Below are positions 44,053 through 53,162 of a stretch of DNA of 64,000 nt, piece by piece. Positions within the stretch are counted from its first letter, which is position 1. Every line of letters begins with the position of its first letter. A program made the position numbers and the translations under genes. This DNA is from Cloacimonetes bacterium UBA5210 (GTDB taxonomy: Bacteria; Cloacimonadota; Cloacimonadia; Cloacimonadales; Cloacimonadaceae): assembly GCA_002412625.1 (NCBI GenBank), contig DHVK01000044.1, positions 23,770-87,769 on the forward strand. The letters run 5' to 3'. The notes below the pieces were generated by a model. That model was not told the origin of the DNA. It made no database searches and saw only the letters and a program-made list of their open reading frames with translations.

Positions 44053-45387
44053 TCATCTTTCATGGTGTCCCACTTTGGGCATAATAGTTTCCCCCTCGTG
44101 AGCACGATCACTATGATTTGCTAATTGGTTGTATGTGCGTATTTTGGTAAGCTTAATACTTTCCTGATACTGCCACGTGATCAACCCCGGCACGATAAAG
44201 AAAGGCACTAGATACATGAACCATCCGGTAACATTCTTAGCCAAACCCATCATGATAAAAAGTGCAATGCTTAGCATGTAATAAGCTCCAGCCTCCTTAT
44301 CGATCCGTTTGCTTGTGCTTACAACGTTTTTATAAATGTAATAGAAATATGGAAATGCTCCGACCAGTCCAAGAGACGCCAAAAGATAAAACCAGTAGAG
44401 ATGATATGCAGCGCTATGGTTTTGACTTGATGCACCCAAAATCGGGTTCCGGCTAAACGCTTCCAAGTTCCAAAAGACTCGCTGAAACCTAGTTTCAAAT
44501 GTGGTTAGTTCTGTGCTAGTTTCGGATACTTCAAAGTTTCCCGCCAGAGCATAATCCACATCCCGCAATCTGAGCGCAACATCGTTCGAGGGGCTAATAC
44601 TGATCAGAACGGGGATGGCGCTTCTTAGAATTCTATTGGGGCCAAAGGACACAATGATGAGAAGCACAAATATCGCTATAGCCATCGCTTGAAATCTATT
44701 CATCAGGCTGCCTATCATCAGCGCTCCGATAAGACCCAGCATCATCAGAATCAAAGGCGTAGTTACAGTACTAAGGATTATGGCCAATGCGCTGAGGATG
44801 ATGAACAAATAGCCAACCAGCTTCACTGTGAATCTGCTGCTTTTTCTGATAGCATATACCACTGCTGGGATTAGCGGGGGCAGACCAGAAAAGAAACCAT
44901 AACCCTCGATGCCAAGTCTTGCATAGGCTTGAGTAATCTCTGAACCTGCAGAACCGCCAACGATCTCCCTCACTGCGATCGGATGCCTGTAAAGTCCATA
45001 CACATTCAAGCCCAAAGTGACTACTACAAATAGTACCGAAAAAATCAAAACCCGCACAGAATGTCTATCGAACTCTTCTACATAAAGCTGGTAAAGAATC
45101 ACTGCGAATAACAGTGGTCTCACATGAGCCATCGGCCAGACCGCAGACGAACCTTGAAGATGGCCCAATGTATGCATCATCAAGACTATCGCGGCGTATA
45201 TATATACTGGAAACAAACTCCTACGAAGATACAGCCTGCCATGAAAAACCAGAACAGATAATAGTAAGAGAACAGTCCATGCTTCTGCACTCAAAACCTT
45301 CACTCCGGCAAACCTGAAATCAAGATTCATGGACACAACTCGCAATAGCAGATTCATTAAAGCGATAATGCTGACAGCCGATATCAA
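44053..45387 (-). CDS. Wzy-like O-antigen polymerase
   Basis: Polytopic protein of 444 residues with about ten to twelve membrane helices (first at 4-16, then 30-50, 58-72, and so on) and a large periplasmic loop near residues 255-320 ending HSAAYHLYWFYLLASLGL, as usual for Wzy/O-antigen ligase proteins. Sequence identity in this family is low, so the call rests on topology and the setting between glycosyltransferases. It overlaps the GT2 gene by 4 bases. Confidence 0.75.
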   Translation of the reverse strand: MISAVSIIALMNLLLRVVSMNLDFRFAGVKVLSAEAWTVLLLLSVLVFHGRLYLRRSLFPVYIYAAIVLMMHTLGHLQGSSAVWPMAHVRPLLFAVILYQLYVEEFDRHSVRVLIFSVLFVVVTLGLNVYGLYRHPIAVREIVGGSAGSEITQAYARLGIEGYGFFSGLPPLIPAVVYAIRKSSRFTVKLVGYLFIILSALAIILSTVTTPLILMMLGLIGALMIGSLMNRFQAMAIAIFVLLIIVSFGPNRILRSAIPVLISISPSNDVALRLRDVDYALAGNFEVSETSTELTTFETRFQRVFWNLEAFSRNPILGASSQNHSAAYHLYWFYLLASLGLVGAFPYFYYIYKNVVSTSKRIDKEAGAYYMLSIALFIMMGLAKNVTGWFMYLVPFFIVPGLITWQYQESIKLTKIRTYNQLANHSDRAHEGETIMPKVGHHER

Positions 45388-46361
45388 CTGTTTGTTGTTA
45401 ATAGTCTCCTCCCTCTGCTAAAAGCATTCATCAGCTTTCGTCCGATCCGGTATCCTAATGGCATATCATTGTATATGCGCCTGATCCTGTGCCTGTAGTG
45501 CCACAGCATCAGTGCGCGGCTGGGGATCACAAAGGCGGGGTGTTTTTCAACTCTGAAATCCTCTTCTGATTCCACATTGTGATACTCGTTCTTGCTGTTG
45601 GTATGATCTCCCACCAGACCAATATTCTTTATCAGGTTCTTCCTTGGTATCACAAACAGACCTCGGTGCAGAACCACTTGTAAGCCAAATTGAGCCGTCC
45701 AAAAACTAGGTGTCGTATTCATTTGTTGCAGTTTGGAAAACCTCTTCTGATATGTATTGGCAATTTTGACATCACTGAACAAGTCGTAAAACACTTTGTC
45801 CTGCAACACTGCTGGCAAGGCTTTCATCTCAAAGTCAAAGTGCTCCCAGCACCTCTTCCATGTTGCCCAACCCGCATTATACCCGTACTGCGAGAATAGA
45901 TAGTCACATCCGCGAAATCCCCACTCCGGATAATAGTGATTTTCGCCACTTACTGACCAGACCCGTTGATCATCCAGGAATCGCTCCAGCATTTGATCAC
46001 AATACCCAAAAAAAGCCTGGGCAGGGACACAGTCATCTTCCAGAATTATCAGTCGGTCTTCTTTTTCGAAAGCCCAGGAAACTGCACTGGATACACCTAG
46101 ACCACAGCCGAGATTGGTAATCGAAATGTTTGTAGAACATTCGCAGGGCCAATCAATAGTGTCAAACAGTTGGATGAGCTCATCATGAGCAACGGTGTCT
46201 TTTAGGTTCCCCTTTCTGGGGCCATCCTTAAATATGTATAGTTTTTCCACCTTAGCTTTTCTTAGGCTGGCTATCACTTCCCGGGTATAGTCCGGACGGT
46301 TGAAGGTTATCAGCAACACAGCTGCTTTTTTTATCATAAACATCCTTTTATGTGCATCCAA
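45384..46361 (-). CDS. GT2-type glycosyltransferase
   Basis: Protein of 325 residues with a GT-A fold: AVLLITFNRPDYTREVIASL near 14-33, LGCGLGVSSAVSWAFEKEDRLIILEDDCVP near 83-112 (DD metal site EDDC). GYNAGWATWKRCWEHFD near 162-178 is typical of this subfamily. The annotated start MDAHKRMF overlaps the pyruvyl transferase end by 14 bases; MFMIKKAAV seven codons later is an equally good start. Donor unknown. Confidence 0.85.
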   Translation of the reverse strand: MDAHKRMFMIKKAAVLLITFNRPDYTREVIASLRKAKVEKLYIFKDGPRKGNLKDTVAHDELIQLFDTIDWPCECSTNISITNLGCGLGVSSAVSWAFEKEDRLIILEDDCVPAQAFFGYCDQMLERFLDDQRVWSVSGENHYYPEWGFRGCDYLFSQYGYNAGWATWKRCWEHFDFEMKALPAVLQDKVFYDLFSDVKIANTYQKRFSKLQQMNTTPSFWTAQFGLQVVLHRGLFVIPRKNLIKNIGLVGDHTNSKNEYHNVESEEDFRVEKHPAFVIPSRALMLWHYRHRIRRIYNDMPLGYRIGRKLMNAFSRGRRLLTTNS

Positions 46362-47442
46362 AAGCCTCCACCAAAAACCTCTCTGATCTCAGCACAAGGT
46401 TTTCCATATCAAAGCACTTGTAATCTGTGCAAACTTCCAAATAACTTTGCATATTCCTGTTGCATATATGGCTACTCAAACCGACTTCGGTCAATAAATC
46501 AGTTATACGGGAAGAAGCCTCCGAAATCGCAATATAGCTAAAAAACGGTTTTCTGAAAAGTATAGAAAATGCCGTGCCGTGAAACGAATCCGTAACCACG
46601 AAACTGGCATTAACAAACAAATTCACAAATTCTGGTGGATCAGGAACCAGAAGGCTAATACCTTTCCTAACTTTGGTTTGCGGAGATGAGATTAACACAA
46701 TTCTCAGCCCAGTCTGTTTTTGCAATTCTTCCGCAATCAGCAGTTGCGCAGATGATCCCACCAGTGCATAACAAAGGATATAGTCTTCGGGAACAAGGGC
46801 TTTTGCTCCGGCCACGTGTTGCCATCGCTCTTTTCTAAGCAAAAATACCGGATCCATAACTACCGGCACTGTTCTTCCGGTTAATTCTTCGATTATCTGT
46901 GCCCCAGCTTTCTCTCTGCAGGAAAGATGATCTATGCCCATCAGTAAATCCGTTACTTGCTTATGAAATCTTTTATCCAAAGTTGATACACCGAAGCTGG
47001 GCGCATACGCTATGGATTTTATGCCGAGGTCATTGGCAAACGGCAAGAAATAAAAATCAGTATTAGGACCTTTGTAGCGGAACACTTGATCCGAACCCGT
47101 GACTATAGCGTCATACTTGGGTGCACTATCAATGAACTCTTTCATGCTTGAGAATGGTCTTGATTTTGGTAACTCGCTCGAGCCGAAACGCTGAAAACCG
47201 CAAAATCTTCTCTTCAATTTTTGATAATGCAATAATGAGTTTGCGTATCGAACCAAGTCCTTTGGTTTCGAGATCTTTGGCAGCACCCTGTATGCGCTAG
47301 ATGCACTTGAAGGCAAATAATCTATGAATTCAACTTCTGCTCCGATCTTCTCCCTCAGATAAGTACTCATTGCAAAAGCTTGTAATTGCGCTCCATAATT
47401 ATGCGCTTGAAAGAATGTCGTTATTCCTACCTTCATGCTCAT
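46348..47442 (-). CDS. Polysaccharide pyruvyl transferase family protein
   Basis: Protein of 364 residues: VGITTFFQAHNYGAQLQAFAM near 4-24 is the family start; GSDQVFRYKGPNTDFYFLPF near 95-114; SCREKAGAQIIEELTGR near 150 and VVTDSFHGTAFSILFRKPF near 281-299 form the PEP-binding end. It would transfer pyruvate from PEP as a ketal onto a sugar of the glycan, giving negative charge. A nitroreductase-like gene lies just upstream, a pairing seen in other polysaccharide loci. Confidence 0.9.
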   Translation of the reverse strand: MSMKVGITTFFQAHNYGAQLQAFAMSTYLREKIGAEVEFIDYLPSSASSAYRVLPKISKPKDLVRYANSLLHYQKLKRRFCGFQRFGSSELPKSRPFSSMKEFIDSAPKYDAIVTGSDQVFRYKGPNTDFYFLPFANDLGIKSIAYAPSFGVSTLDKRFHKQVTDLLMGIDHLSCREKAGAQIIEELTGRTVPVVMDPVFLLRKERWQHVAGAKALVPEDYILCYALVGSSAQLLIAEELQKQTGLRIVLISSPQTKVRKGISLLVPDPPEFVNLFVNASFVVTDSFHGTAFSILFRKPFFSYIAISEASSRITDLLTEVGLSSHICNRNMQSYLEVCTDYKCFDMENLVLRSERFLVEAFGCT

Positions 47443-47455
47443 TCTTCTCCTTCAG

Positions 47456-48427
47456 CTAGCTTATAACGGTCAAAACATCATCTACAGCATTACGAGGCGA
47501 CACCGCAGTGTAAAAAGTGTCCGGTACGTAACCTATCGTGAGCAATAGGCAGATAGCTTCAGCATCGCTTAGGTGCAACAAGCGTCGCAAAGCCTCATCT
47601 TTATCTTTCATAACGCTCCAGTTCAATATGCAATTGCCTATTCCATGAAGCCTGAGAGCGTGCACTAAGTTCATCGAAAATAGCCCTGCATTGATGTATC
47701 CGTCGTTCCTTTCATTGAATCCCATCATAGAGTTTTGATCTGAAGTGACCACCAATAGCATTGGAGCCAGATGCCCAAAGCCCCGGTTACCATTGTGGAT
47801 TGATAGCACTTGACTCTTAAGCTCGGGATTTGTTATGGCATATACCCTAACTGGCTGCCTGTTACATGATGATGGTGCGGACTGTGCTATGCGAATGCAT
47901 GAATCCAATACATGCTTCTCAATTGGGGTATCCAGGTAGTTTCTTATGGTTCTTCTTGATGTGAAAAAATGCTCAATAGCATCCTTATCGAACTGGAAAA
48001 ATTCGCCCACTTCTTGTTGTTCCTGAGAGCTAGATACCATGATACCAGTAACAGTCTGAAGCTCAAGGATTGCATGCTCCAGCTCAGGCTCTATGCTGAA
48101 GTGAATTCTCTTGTTGAACTCCAGATACTCATTCAAAACTCTAACTGCATGTGTGAAGTGCACGTTACTCTGCTGGTAACCAGCTTCATAATAGTCTTTG
48201 CACAAGATACAAAGGCTTTTTACAACCTTTTGTCCAAACCCGGCTTTGGGTGAGGGCATAGTTAGCCCTTTTTCAATCACATGATATGATACGATAATCC
48301 TGTATACACTGTGCTTATACTTGTCAGGTTCACTCGATGGGTGAAGGCAACGAATCTGACTGATGAATTGTGGCCATAAATCTTTCCCATATCTGAGAAC
48401 TCGTCGAACAAGAGAGATGCTAATCAT
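47456..48427 (-). CDS. Nitroreductase family protein
   Basis: Protein of 323 residues. The C-terminal 190 are a nitroreductase FMN fold: SRRTIRNYLDTPIEKHVL near 130-148, IAQSAPSSCNRQPVRVYAI near 153-171, and GLFSMNLVHALRLHGIGNC near 228-246. The N-terminal 125 residues are extra and helical. Its FMN-dependent substrate in a glycan locus is unknown; coupling with the pyruvyl transferase (14-base gap) is the main clue. Confidence 0.85.
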   Translation of the reverse strand: MISISLVRRVLRYGKDLWPQFISQIRCLHPSSEPDKYKHSVYRIIVSYHVIEKGLTMPSPKAGFGQKVVKSLCILCKDYYEAGYQQSNVHFTHAVRVLNEYLEFNKRIHFSIEPELEHAILELQTVTGIMVSSSQEQQEVGEFFQFDKDAIEHFFTSRRTIRNYLDTPIEKHVLDSCIRIAQSAPSSCNRQPVRVYAITNPELKSQVLSIHNGNRGFGHLAPMLLVVTSDQNSMMGFNERNDGYINAGLFSMNLVHALRLHGIGNCILNWSVMKDKDEALRRLLHLSDAEAICLLLTIGYVPDTFYTAVSPRNAVDDVLTVIS

Positions 48428-48677
48428 TCTATATAATCCTTGTTTTTCTATCGATATTAAAGCTGATGGCTTACCCGCTATTTACCGGCATCACTTAGAA
48501 TTAGTGGCCAATCTTGGAAGCCCTTTCTTAGGGTTGTTGGATTGCGATATCCTCCGCTTTCGGGTTTGGGATACGGCATGGGGATTCCACATCTCATGTT
48601 GAATCTCTTGCATGTTATCCTTTTTTTTCTAACAATAGGCACAATGTGTTGCCAATTACTCAGTTCCTATACAGATA

Positions 48678-49124
48678 TCAGATTTCCCTGTTTAGCTTCT
48701 CATAGCCCGATACCTTCTCCAGATATCCGGCCTCGATAGCTGCTGCCACAGTCCGGCAGGGAAGCTCGCGCTCGAACACATCTTCTCTGCTTAGAGCGGC
48801 AAAATCCAGCTCAGGATACTGCGCTTTCAGCGCGCGCATGATCTTCATATATACATTGGGCCAGGTGCTCATCGCCCTGCCCTGGCGCCTGAACTTCTGA
48901 TTGAAGAGCCGGATGTATTCGCGGCAATCGTCGATGTACCCCTCACTGGCTGCTATTCTGCGCCGGAAGGCATGCATCTCCTGAGTTAGGGAATGATCCG
49001 GAGTAAACTTTGGTTTTACTTTCTTACGAGCGATGTATTTATTCAGCTTGGAATTGTAGTAAACCACTACGTCGTCCATATTGCCGGTGAAGCCGGGGAG
49101 GAGAACTTTGAGTTTTGCTTTCAA
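48678..49124 (-). CDS. Conserved-type hypothetical protein, 148 residues
   Basis: Not a family I can name. Start is TTG at 49124 with an AAGGTAGG ribosome-binding stretch about 10 bases upstream. The protein starts MKAKLKVLLPGFTGNMDDVVVYYNSK, is basic and predicted helical, and contains MHAFRRRIAASEGYIDDCREYIRLFN and WPNVYMKIMRALKAQYPELDF. It sits alone between the nitroreductase gene (250-base gap with nothing recognised) and a repeat-filled gap, so it may be an insertion into the locus. Its G+C is higher than the neighbours. Confidence 0.6.
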   Translation of the reverse strand: MKAKLKVLLPGFTGNMDDVVVYYNSKLNKYIARKKVKPKFTPDHSLTQEMHAFRRRIAASEGYIDDCREYIRLFNQKFRRQGRAMSTWPNVYMKIMRALKAQYPELDFAALSREDVFERELPCRTVAAAIEAGYLEKVSGYEKLNREI

Positions 49125-49145
49125 TTATTTACCTACCTTAGATCT

Positions 49146-49398
49146 ACCACGAATGTACACGAATAAAAGGCACGAATGTACACGAATGCTTGGTGTAAAT
49201 GGTTGAGAAGGTTGAGCGCTGCGCTGTTTGGATGGCTATGAAAGCATGCGTAAAACGGCTCAGAGTGTCTCATTGGCTTATTGTAAGCCAAGTGTATCAC
49301 GATTGCTAAAATCCTCTGGTTTCCTCGGCGCTCTCGGTGGTTTTTTGTTCCATATCCGTGTTATCCGTGTTAATCGGTCCAATCCGTGTGACTATTTG
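49146..49398. repeat. CACGAAT / CACGGAT word blocks around a gene-free gap
   Basis: 49146-49190 reads CCACGAATGTACACGAATA and CACGAATGTACACGAATG; 49352-49398 reads ATCCGTGTTATCCGTG and CAATCCGTGTG, whose reverse complement is CACGGAT words. The two blocks face each other like cassette ends whose words differ by one base. No gene lies between them on the interior 49191-49305. Confidence 0.5.
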
Positions 49399-49554
49399 CG
49401 CCCATTCACTTCCGCTTGCAATGCGCTTGCGATATCCAGCAAACTGCTGGGGATTGCTAGCACATCTCTGGCATGAGTTACTGAGCAAGATATCTCCGAT
49501 AATCGGCAGACGTTTTATGACTCCAGTTTCTGAACACTTGTGGCATATACTCAT
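49306..49554 (-). CDS. Small CxxC protein, doubtful
   Basis: Frame of 82 codons starting MSICHKCSETG with a second pair CQRC near residue 28, a possible zinc ribbon. The C-terminal 25 residues (RIGPINTDNTDMEQKT...) are read from repeat words, so the true gene end has been overrun by repeat DNA or the frame is chance. No family recognised. Confidence 0.3.
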   Translation of the reverse strand: MSICHKCSETGVIKRLPIIGDILLSNSCQRCASNPQQFAGYRKRIASGSEWAQIVTRIGPINTDNTDMEQKTTESAEETRGF

Positions 49555-49604
49555 TTTGCGTCAATAAAGACTATCGTTCCTGATTTTCGGAATGTTTCAA
49601 GCAG

Positions 49605-50681
49605 CTAACTCATATAGCGGTACTTCAAGAGAAGTGAACGGTATTTCTTGGCCCCTTCCCCAATTTTCAGCATCCACTGATCAATGATAGAATCATATAC
49701 TTCTTGATTGTGGATCGCTTTCCCGATGTAGAAGATTGAATCGTGGTTTTTGCTAAAGCTTTTCTTATATTTGAAGACAGAATCCCCTCTGGTAAGGCCT
49801 CCGCCGATCGAGTAGTTCCTATAACCTAACCCGATCAAAGCTTTAATGGTTTGATCTCTTAAAAAAGTGTTCGCTTTCATATGAAAGTACTCCTTAAGAG
49901 TTCCTGAAATAAAGCCATAGGCATTTACTCCATTAGCAAAGTATAGATCGCTAGATATAATTTTATCTTCAAATTCTACCCAAACCAGCAAAAGATGTCG
50001 CCTCAGCATGGAATAGAGATGCTCAAAATAGTGCGAATCAAAATAATAAAAACTGTCTGCCTCGCGTCTATCCATGGTGCTTAAGTAAAGCTGTGTAAAC
50101 TTATCAAACGTCCCTTCTGAGATTTCATCGCCTACACAAATTCGGAAAGCCATACCGCTATCCGCACACTTTCTAAGTGCATTGCGTACACCCCGATCAT
50201 ACGAGTTCTGCCAAATGGTATCGTAATCGAATAACTCGATCAAAACATTGTCGAGAGCGTCTATGGGATGAGCCCATAAACAAAGATTCTCGTTTCGATG
50301 AACGGGATTAAACCTAGTAAACTCGGCCACAATGTTATTGCTTCTTACCCAATCCAGCCAAGCATCTTTTAACTTGATCAAAAAGCCATGGTCTTGACTG
50401 GACGTAACTATTCCATTATAACCGTACACGCCCTGCACATCAAAGAAATCACCGGGCAAATTATAACCCAAATCGTTTATTCGGTTGAGAAAGAATGGAT
50501 ATAATGCATAATCATCTTGATCTGAAAAGACGAAACACCGTGCTTTTCCATCACCATGATTCTCATACAACTGGTGGTATTCGGGAGTATAATACACGTC
50601 CCGCATCCACTGTGGCAAGCGCTCCAGATGCTCTGTCCAATCTTCTTTATCGTCTAAGTTAAATAGTCTAATATCACTCAT
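49605..50681 (-). CDS. FemAB/GNAT-fold acyltransferase
   Basis: Protein of 358 residues. The C-terminal half (about 175-330) resembles the FemAB-like acetyltransferase fold (Acetyltransf_6): WQNSYDRGVRNALRKC near 156-171, YLSTMDRREADSFYYF near 198-213, and ALIGLGYRNYSIGGGLTRGDSVFKYKKSF near 287-315, where GGG and FKxxF are usual. Related enzymes in capsule loci transfer acyl or aminoacyl groups to sugars. Substrate unknown; proximity to legC/legB suggests the amino sugar. Confidence 0.75.
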   Translation of the reverse strand: MSDIRLFNLDDKEDWTEHLERLPQWMRDVYYTPEYHQLYENHGDGKARCFVFSDQDDYALYPFFLNRINDLGYNLPGDFFDVQGVYGYNGIVTSSQDHGFLIKLKDAWLDWVRSNNIVAEFTRFNPVHRNENLCLWAHPIDALDNVLIELFDYDTIWQNSYDRGVRNALRKCADSGMAFRICVGDEISEGTFDKFTQLYLSTMDRREADSFYYFDSHYFEHLYSMLRRHLLLVWVEFEDKIISSDLYFANGVNAYGFISGTLKEYFHMKANTFLRDQTIKALIGLGYRNYSIGGGLTRGDSVFKYKKSFSKNHDSIFYIGKAIHNQEVYDSIIDQWMLKIGEGAKKYRSLLLKYRYMS

Positions 50682-50784
50682 GTTCTTTATCTTCTAATTT
50701 TTATCAAGCCTGATCTGTTTTCATATCAGTTCCATGCTTTGAGGCATACGATTCATGAAACAATCAAGTATTGTCTCATGAACC

Positions 50785-51336
50785 TTACAATTGCTCTAGT
50801 TCCTTGAGGACATGAATAAAATCCTTCTTTAGCACAGCCAAAGTAACGCAATCTTCAAAGCGCCCATGCTTAAATGATGCGCTTCGCAGAACTCCCTCAA
50901 CGATATAACCACACTTCTCGTGCATTTTTATCGAAGCATGATTAGATACATGTATATGTGCCCAAACTCTCTCCAACCCCCAATCAAAGAAAGCATGTTT
51001 TAGGATTAGCATTCTGGCCTCGAATCCCAAACCCTTGCCAAAGCTGTCCCTGTCTCCGATGAAAGTTCCCCCTCGGGCAGATCTGTTTACAAGATCAATA
51101 TCATTCAAAAAAGTGCAGCCGATGAAGCTATCATTCTCTTTCAAACATATGGCACAGGTCACATTGTTCTTATCGTTAATTCTCTGTTCTACCCAGTTTT
51201 TTTCGTTTATACTGGACGAGAAACGTACCGCACTCCTGTAGAATTGAAAGATTTCCTCGTCTTTTCTCCACTTATTTAAAGAGATGTAGTCATCAATCTC
51301 TAGTGCTCTTAAGTATACTCTAAATTTATCTTCCAT
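50785..51336 (-). CDS. GNAT N-acetyltransferase, RimJ/PseH-like
   Basis: Protein of 183 residues. YLRALEIDDYISLNKWRKDEE near 8-28 is the RimJ/PseH start; GTFIGDRDSFGKGLGFEARML near 90-110 is the acetyl-CoA motif; LERVWAHIHVSNHASIKMHEKCGY near 121-144. It follows the LegC-type aminotransferase by 3 bases, so it most likely acetylates the 4-amino group of the nucleotide sugar made by LegB/LegC. Confidence 0.82.
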   Translation of the reverse strand: MEDKFRVYLRALEIDDYISLNKWRKDEEIFQFYRSAVRFSSSINEKNWVEQRINDKNNVTCAICLKENDSFIGCTFLNDIDLVNRSARGGTFIGDRDSFGKGLGFEARMLILKHAFFDWGLERVWAHIHVSNHASIKMHEKCGYIVEGVLRSASFKHGRFEDCVTLAVLKKDFIHVLKELEQL

Positions 51337-51339
51337 ACA

Positions 51340-52656
51340 TTATTCCCTCACACTGCTGGGGATATTTACCAATCTGCTCGCAATATCCATGGATACACAA
51401 AGATCTGCACAGACGGCAGCTTTGAACATGCTCAGTTCCGGCATTAGAATCCAAGCCGGTCTGGTCATTACTTTATTCTCGTTGCTTTGTTTCAAAAATT
51501 CTTCTCGCTGCTCCAGGTCGTTTAACAGCAACACATTCAACCAGTAGTTTGATACGCTGTCGCTAGGTTCCTGAATGTATTTGACGCCTTCCATTGAGGC
51601 GAAGAACTCAGCATATCTAGCTGCAGTTTCTCGCTTATTGGCAAGGATCTCAGTCAAGCGTTCCATTTGCGCGCAACCCAGAGCAGCATTCACGTTAGGC
51701 ATGCGATAGTTAAAGCCGATCATATCATGCTCGAACTTCCAGGGATGCGGCTTCTTGGCAGTGGTGGTGATATGCTTTGCCAGTGGCCCCAACACATCAT
51801 CATTGGTGATAATCATCCCTCCGCCCCCGGTAGTGATAGTTTTGTTGCCGTTGAAGCTAAGGATTCCCAGCTTCCCGAAAGTTCCGGTATGTTGATCTAT
51901 ATAATATGATCCCAGAGATTCCGCAGAATCTTCCACCACGGGGATGTGGTAGCGATTGCATATCTCGACTATGCGATCTATGCGGCAGGGATGACCGAAA
52001 GTGTGCATGGGCACGCAGGCGGAGATTTTTTGCCTCCCACGAATGGGCACTAATGAAAGATCACTAATGTCCACTAATGGACTATTTGAAGTCTGTGAAA
52101 GGACCTTGTTATTGTCAGCAATATTGGCATTCTGTTCAATAAAGTTTTTTTGCCCTTGCTCTTGTGCCCTATTCGTGTTTATTCGTGATCTTTCATTCGT
52201 GCCCATTCGTGGTAGATAGTAACTTACTCCATCCTCAATCACTGTGTTAGCGGCTAGCCAGGCTTCCAGCGATTCAGGAGACATCCCCAAGGTATCGCGA
52301 TCGATATCGACAAAGACGGGCTCTGCGCCACAATAGGAGATCGCATTACAGGTAGCGATAAAGGTCAAGGGTTGGGTGATGACCATGTCCCCTTGTTCTA
52401 CTCCTACCAGTTTTAGGGCTATGTGTAAGGCCGCTGTGCCATTGACTGTGGCGATGGCATACTTGGCTCCGGTAAAGTCGCGGTTCATCTCTTCAAAGCG
52501 ATCCACGTATTTCCCTACGGATGATACAAAAGTGCTATCCACGCAATCAGCCAGATACTTCTTTTCATTGCCGCCAAAGTGTGGCTCATGCAAGGGGATG
52601 AAATCGCGGTTGGGGTATAGGCTACGGATAAAATCTATTATAGGCAGATAGTTCAT
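51340..52656 (-). CDS. legC: LegC-type sugar aminotransferase with in-frame cassette insertion
   Basis: DegT/DnrJ/EryC1 PLP aminotransferase. FIPLHEPHFGGNEKKYL near 19-35; NGTAALHIAL near 69-78; VVEDSAESLG near 239; PLP Lys in SFNGNKTITTGGGGM near 266-280. These are LegC marks (4-keto to 4-amino sugar). At 438 residues it is about 55-60 longer than LegC relatives. The excess, residues about 148-208 (LPRMGTNERSRIN ... SLVPIRGRQ), is read from the CACGAATG cassette at 52037-52212 and breaks the protein before KISACVPMHTFGHP. The frame stays open. Activity is uncertain. Confidence 0.88.
   Translation of the reverse strand: MNYLPIIDFIRSLYPNRDFIPLHEPHFGGNEKKYLADCVDSTFVSSVGKYVDRFEEMNRDFTGAKYAIATVNGTAALHIALKLVGVEQGDMVITQPLTFIATCNAISYCGAEPVFVDIDRDTLGMSPESLEAWLAANTVIEDGVSYYLPRMGTNERSRINTNRAQEQGQKNFIEQNANIADNNKVLSQTSNSPLVDISDLSLVPIRGRQKISACVPMHTFGHPCRIDRIVEICNRYHIPVVEDSAESLGSYYIDQHTGTFGKLGILSFNGNKTITTGGGGMIITNDDVLGPLAKHITTTAKKPHPWKFEHDMIGFNYRMPNVNAALGCAQMERLTEILANKRETAARYAEFFASMEGVKYIQEPSDSVSNYWLNVLLLNDLEQREEFLKQSNENKVMTRPAWILMPELSMFKAAVCADLCVSMDIASRLVNIPSSVRE
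52037..52212. mobile_element. Empty 176-bp CACGAATG cassette inside legC
   Basis: Left end from 52037 reads CCACGAATGGGCACTAATG then AAAGATCACTAATG; right end (52171-52212), read on the other strand, is CCACGAATGGGCACGAATG then AAAGATCACGAAT. Only a few mismatches over about 33 bases. Same outer sequence as the cassette at 52669-53158, and nearly the same length as the empty cassette at 54151-54327. Confidence 0.85.
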
Positions 52657-52668
52657 AATCCCTCTTCC

Positions 52669-53158
52669 CCACGAATGGGCACGAATGAAAGATCACGAAT
52701 ATGCACGAATGGCTTCTTGAAACTAGAAGTCTGAATCATATGACTACTCTTTTCCATTGGAGTCTTGGGGTTCCGAAATTGACAAGTAAAGCAAGATTGA
52801 GTTTCAGGGCAGATAGGTAGTTGAGGGCTTGTGCTGTGTATTGGTCTGTTAAACCGGTGCATGCTTTTAGCTCAACAACTATCTGATCGTAGCACAAGAA
52901 ATCTGCATAGTATTTCTTTTCCAAAAGGGCTTCTTTATAGTATATCTCCAACCTATGTTCCTTACTGAATGGGATGCTCCGTTTCTGAAACTCCAATGCA
53001 AGAGCTTCTTGGTACACAGGCTCCAAGAAAGCAGAACCCAGCTCGTTGTGAACAGCCATACAAGCCCCCACAATCGCAAAACACTCGTCCTTAAAAGTCA
53101 GTATGTGCTTACCGTTATTCGTGTTCATTAGTGATCTTTCATTCGTGTACATTCGTGG
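52669..53158. mobile_element. 490-bp CACGAATG cassette carrying a GxxExxY gene between legB and legC
   Basis: Left end 52669-52711 and right end 53117-53158 match as inverse copies at about 38 of 42 positions, including AATGAAAGATCAC. One gene inside. The cassette fills the legB-legC spacer: it ends 4 bases after the legB stop and begins 12 bases before the legC start. Confidence 0.88.
52736..53152 (-). CDS. GxxExxY family protein (PD-(D/E)XK-like), start within cassette end
   Basis: Protein of up to 138 residues. GSAFLEPVYQEALALEF near 39-55 holds the GxxExxY signature; KYYADFLCYDQIVVELKAC near 80-98 holds the nuclease-like Asp and ExK; ALNYLSALKLNLALLVNFG near 108-126. The first 12 codons (MYTNERSLMNTN) come from the CACGAATG end, which offers ATG codons at 53152 and 53128; the second may be the real start. 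Function of the family is not established. Confidence 0.87.
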   Translation of the reverse strand: MYTNERSLMNTNNGKHILTFKDECFAIVGACMAVHNELGSAFLEPVYQEALALEFQKRSIPFSKEHRLEIYYKEALLEKKYYADFLCYDQIVVELKACTGLTDQYTAQALNYLSALKLNLALLVNFGTPRLQWKRVVI

Positions 53159-53162
53159 TTTA

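Noticed and set aside
52653..52862. 69-codon open frame between legC and the GxxExxY gene
   Set aside because: C-terminal HIRDLSFVPIRG is a translation of the CACGAATG end; overlaps the GxxExxY gene in another frame.
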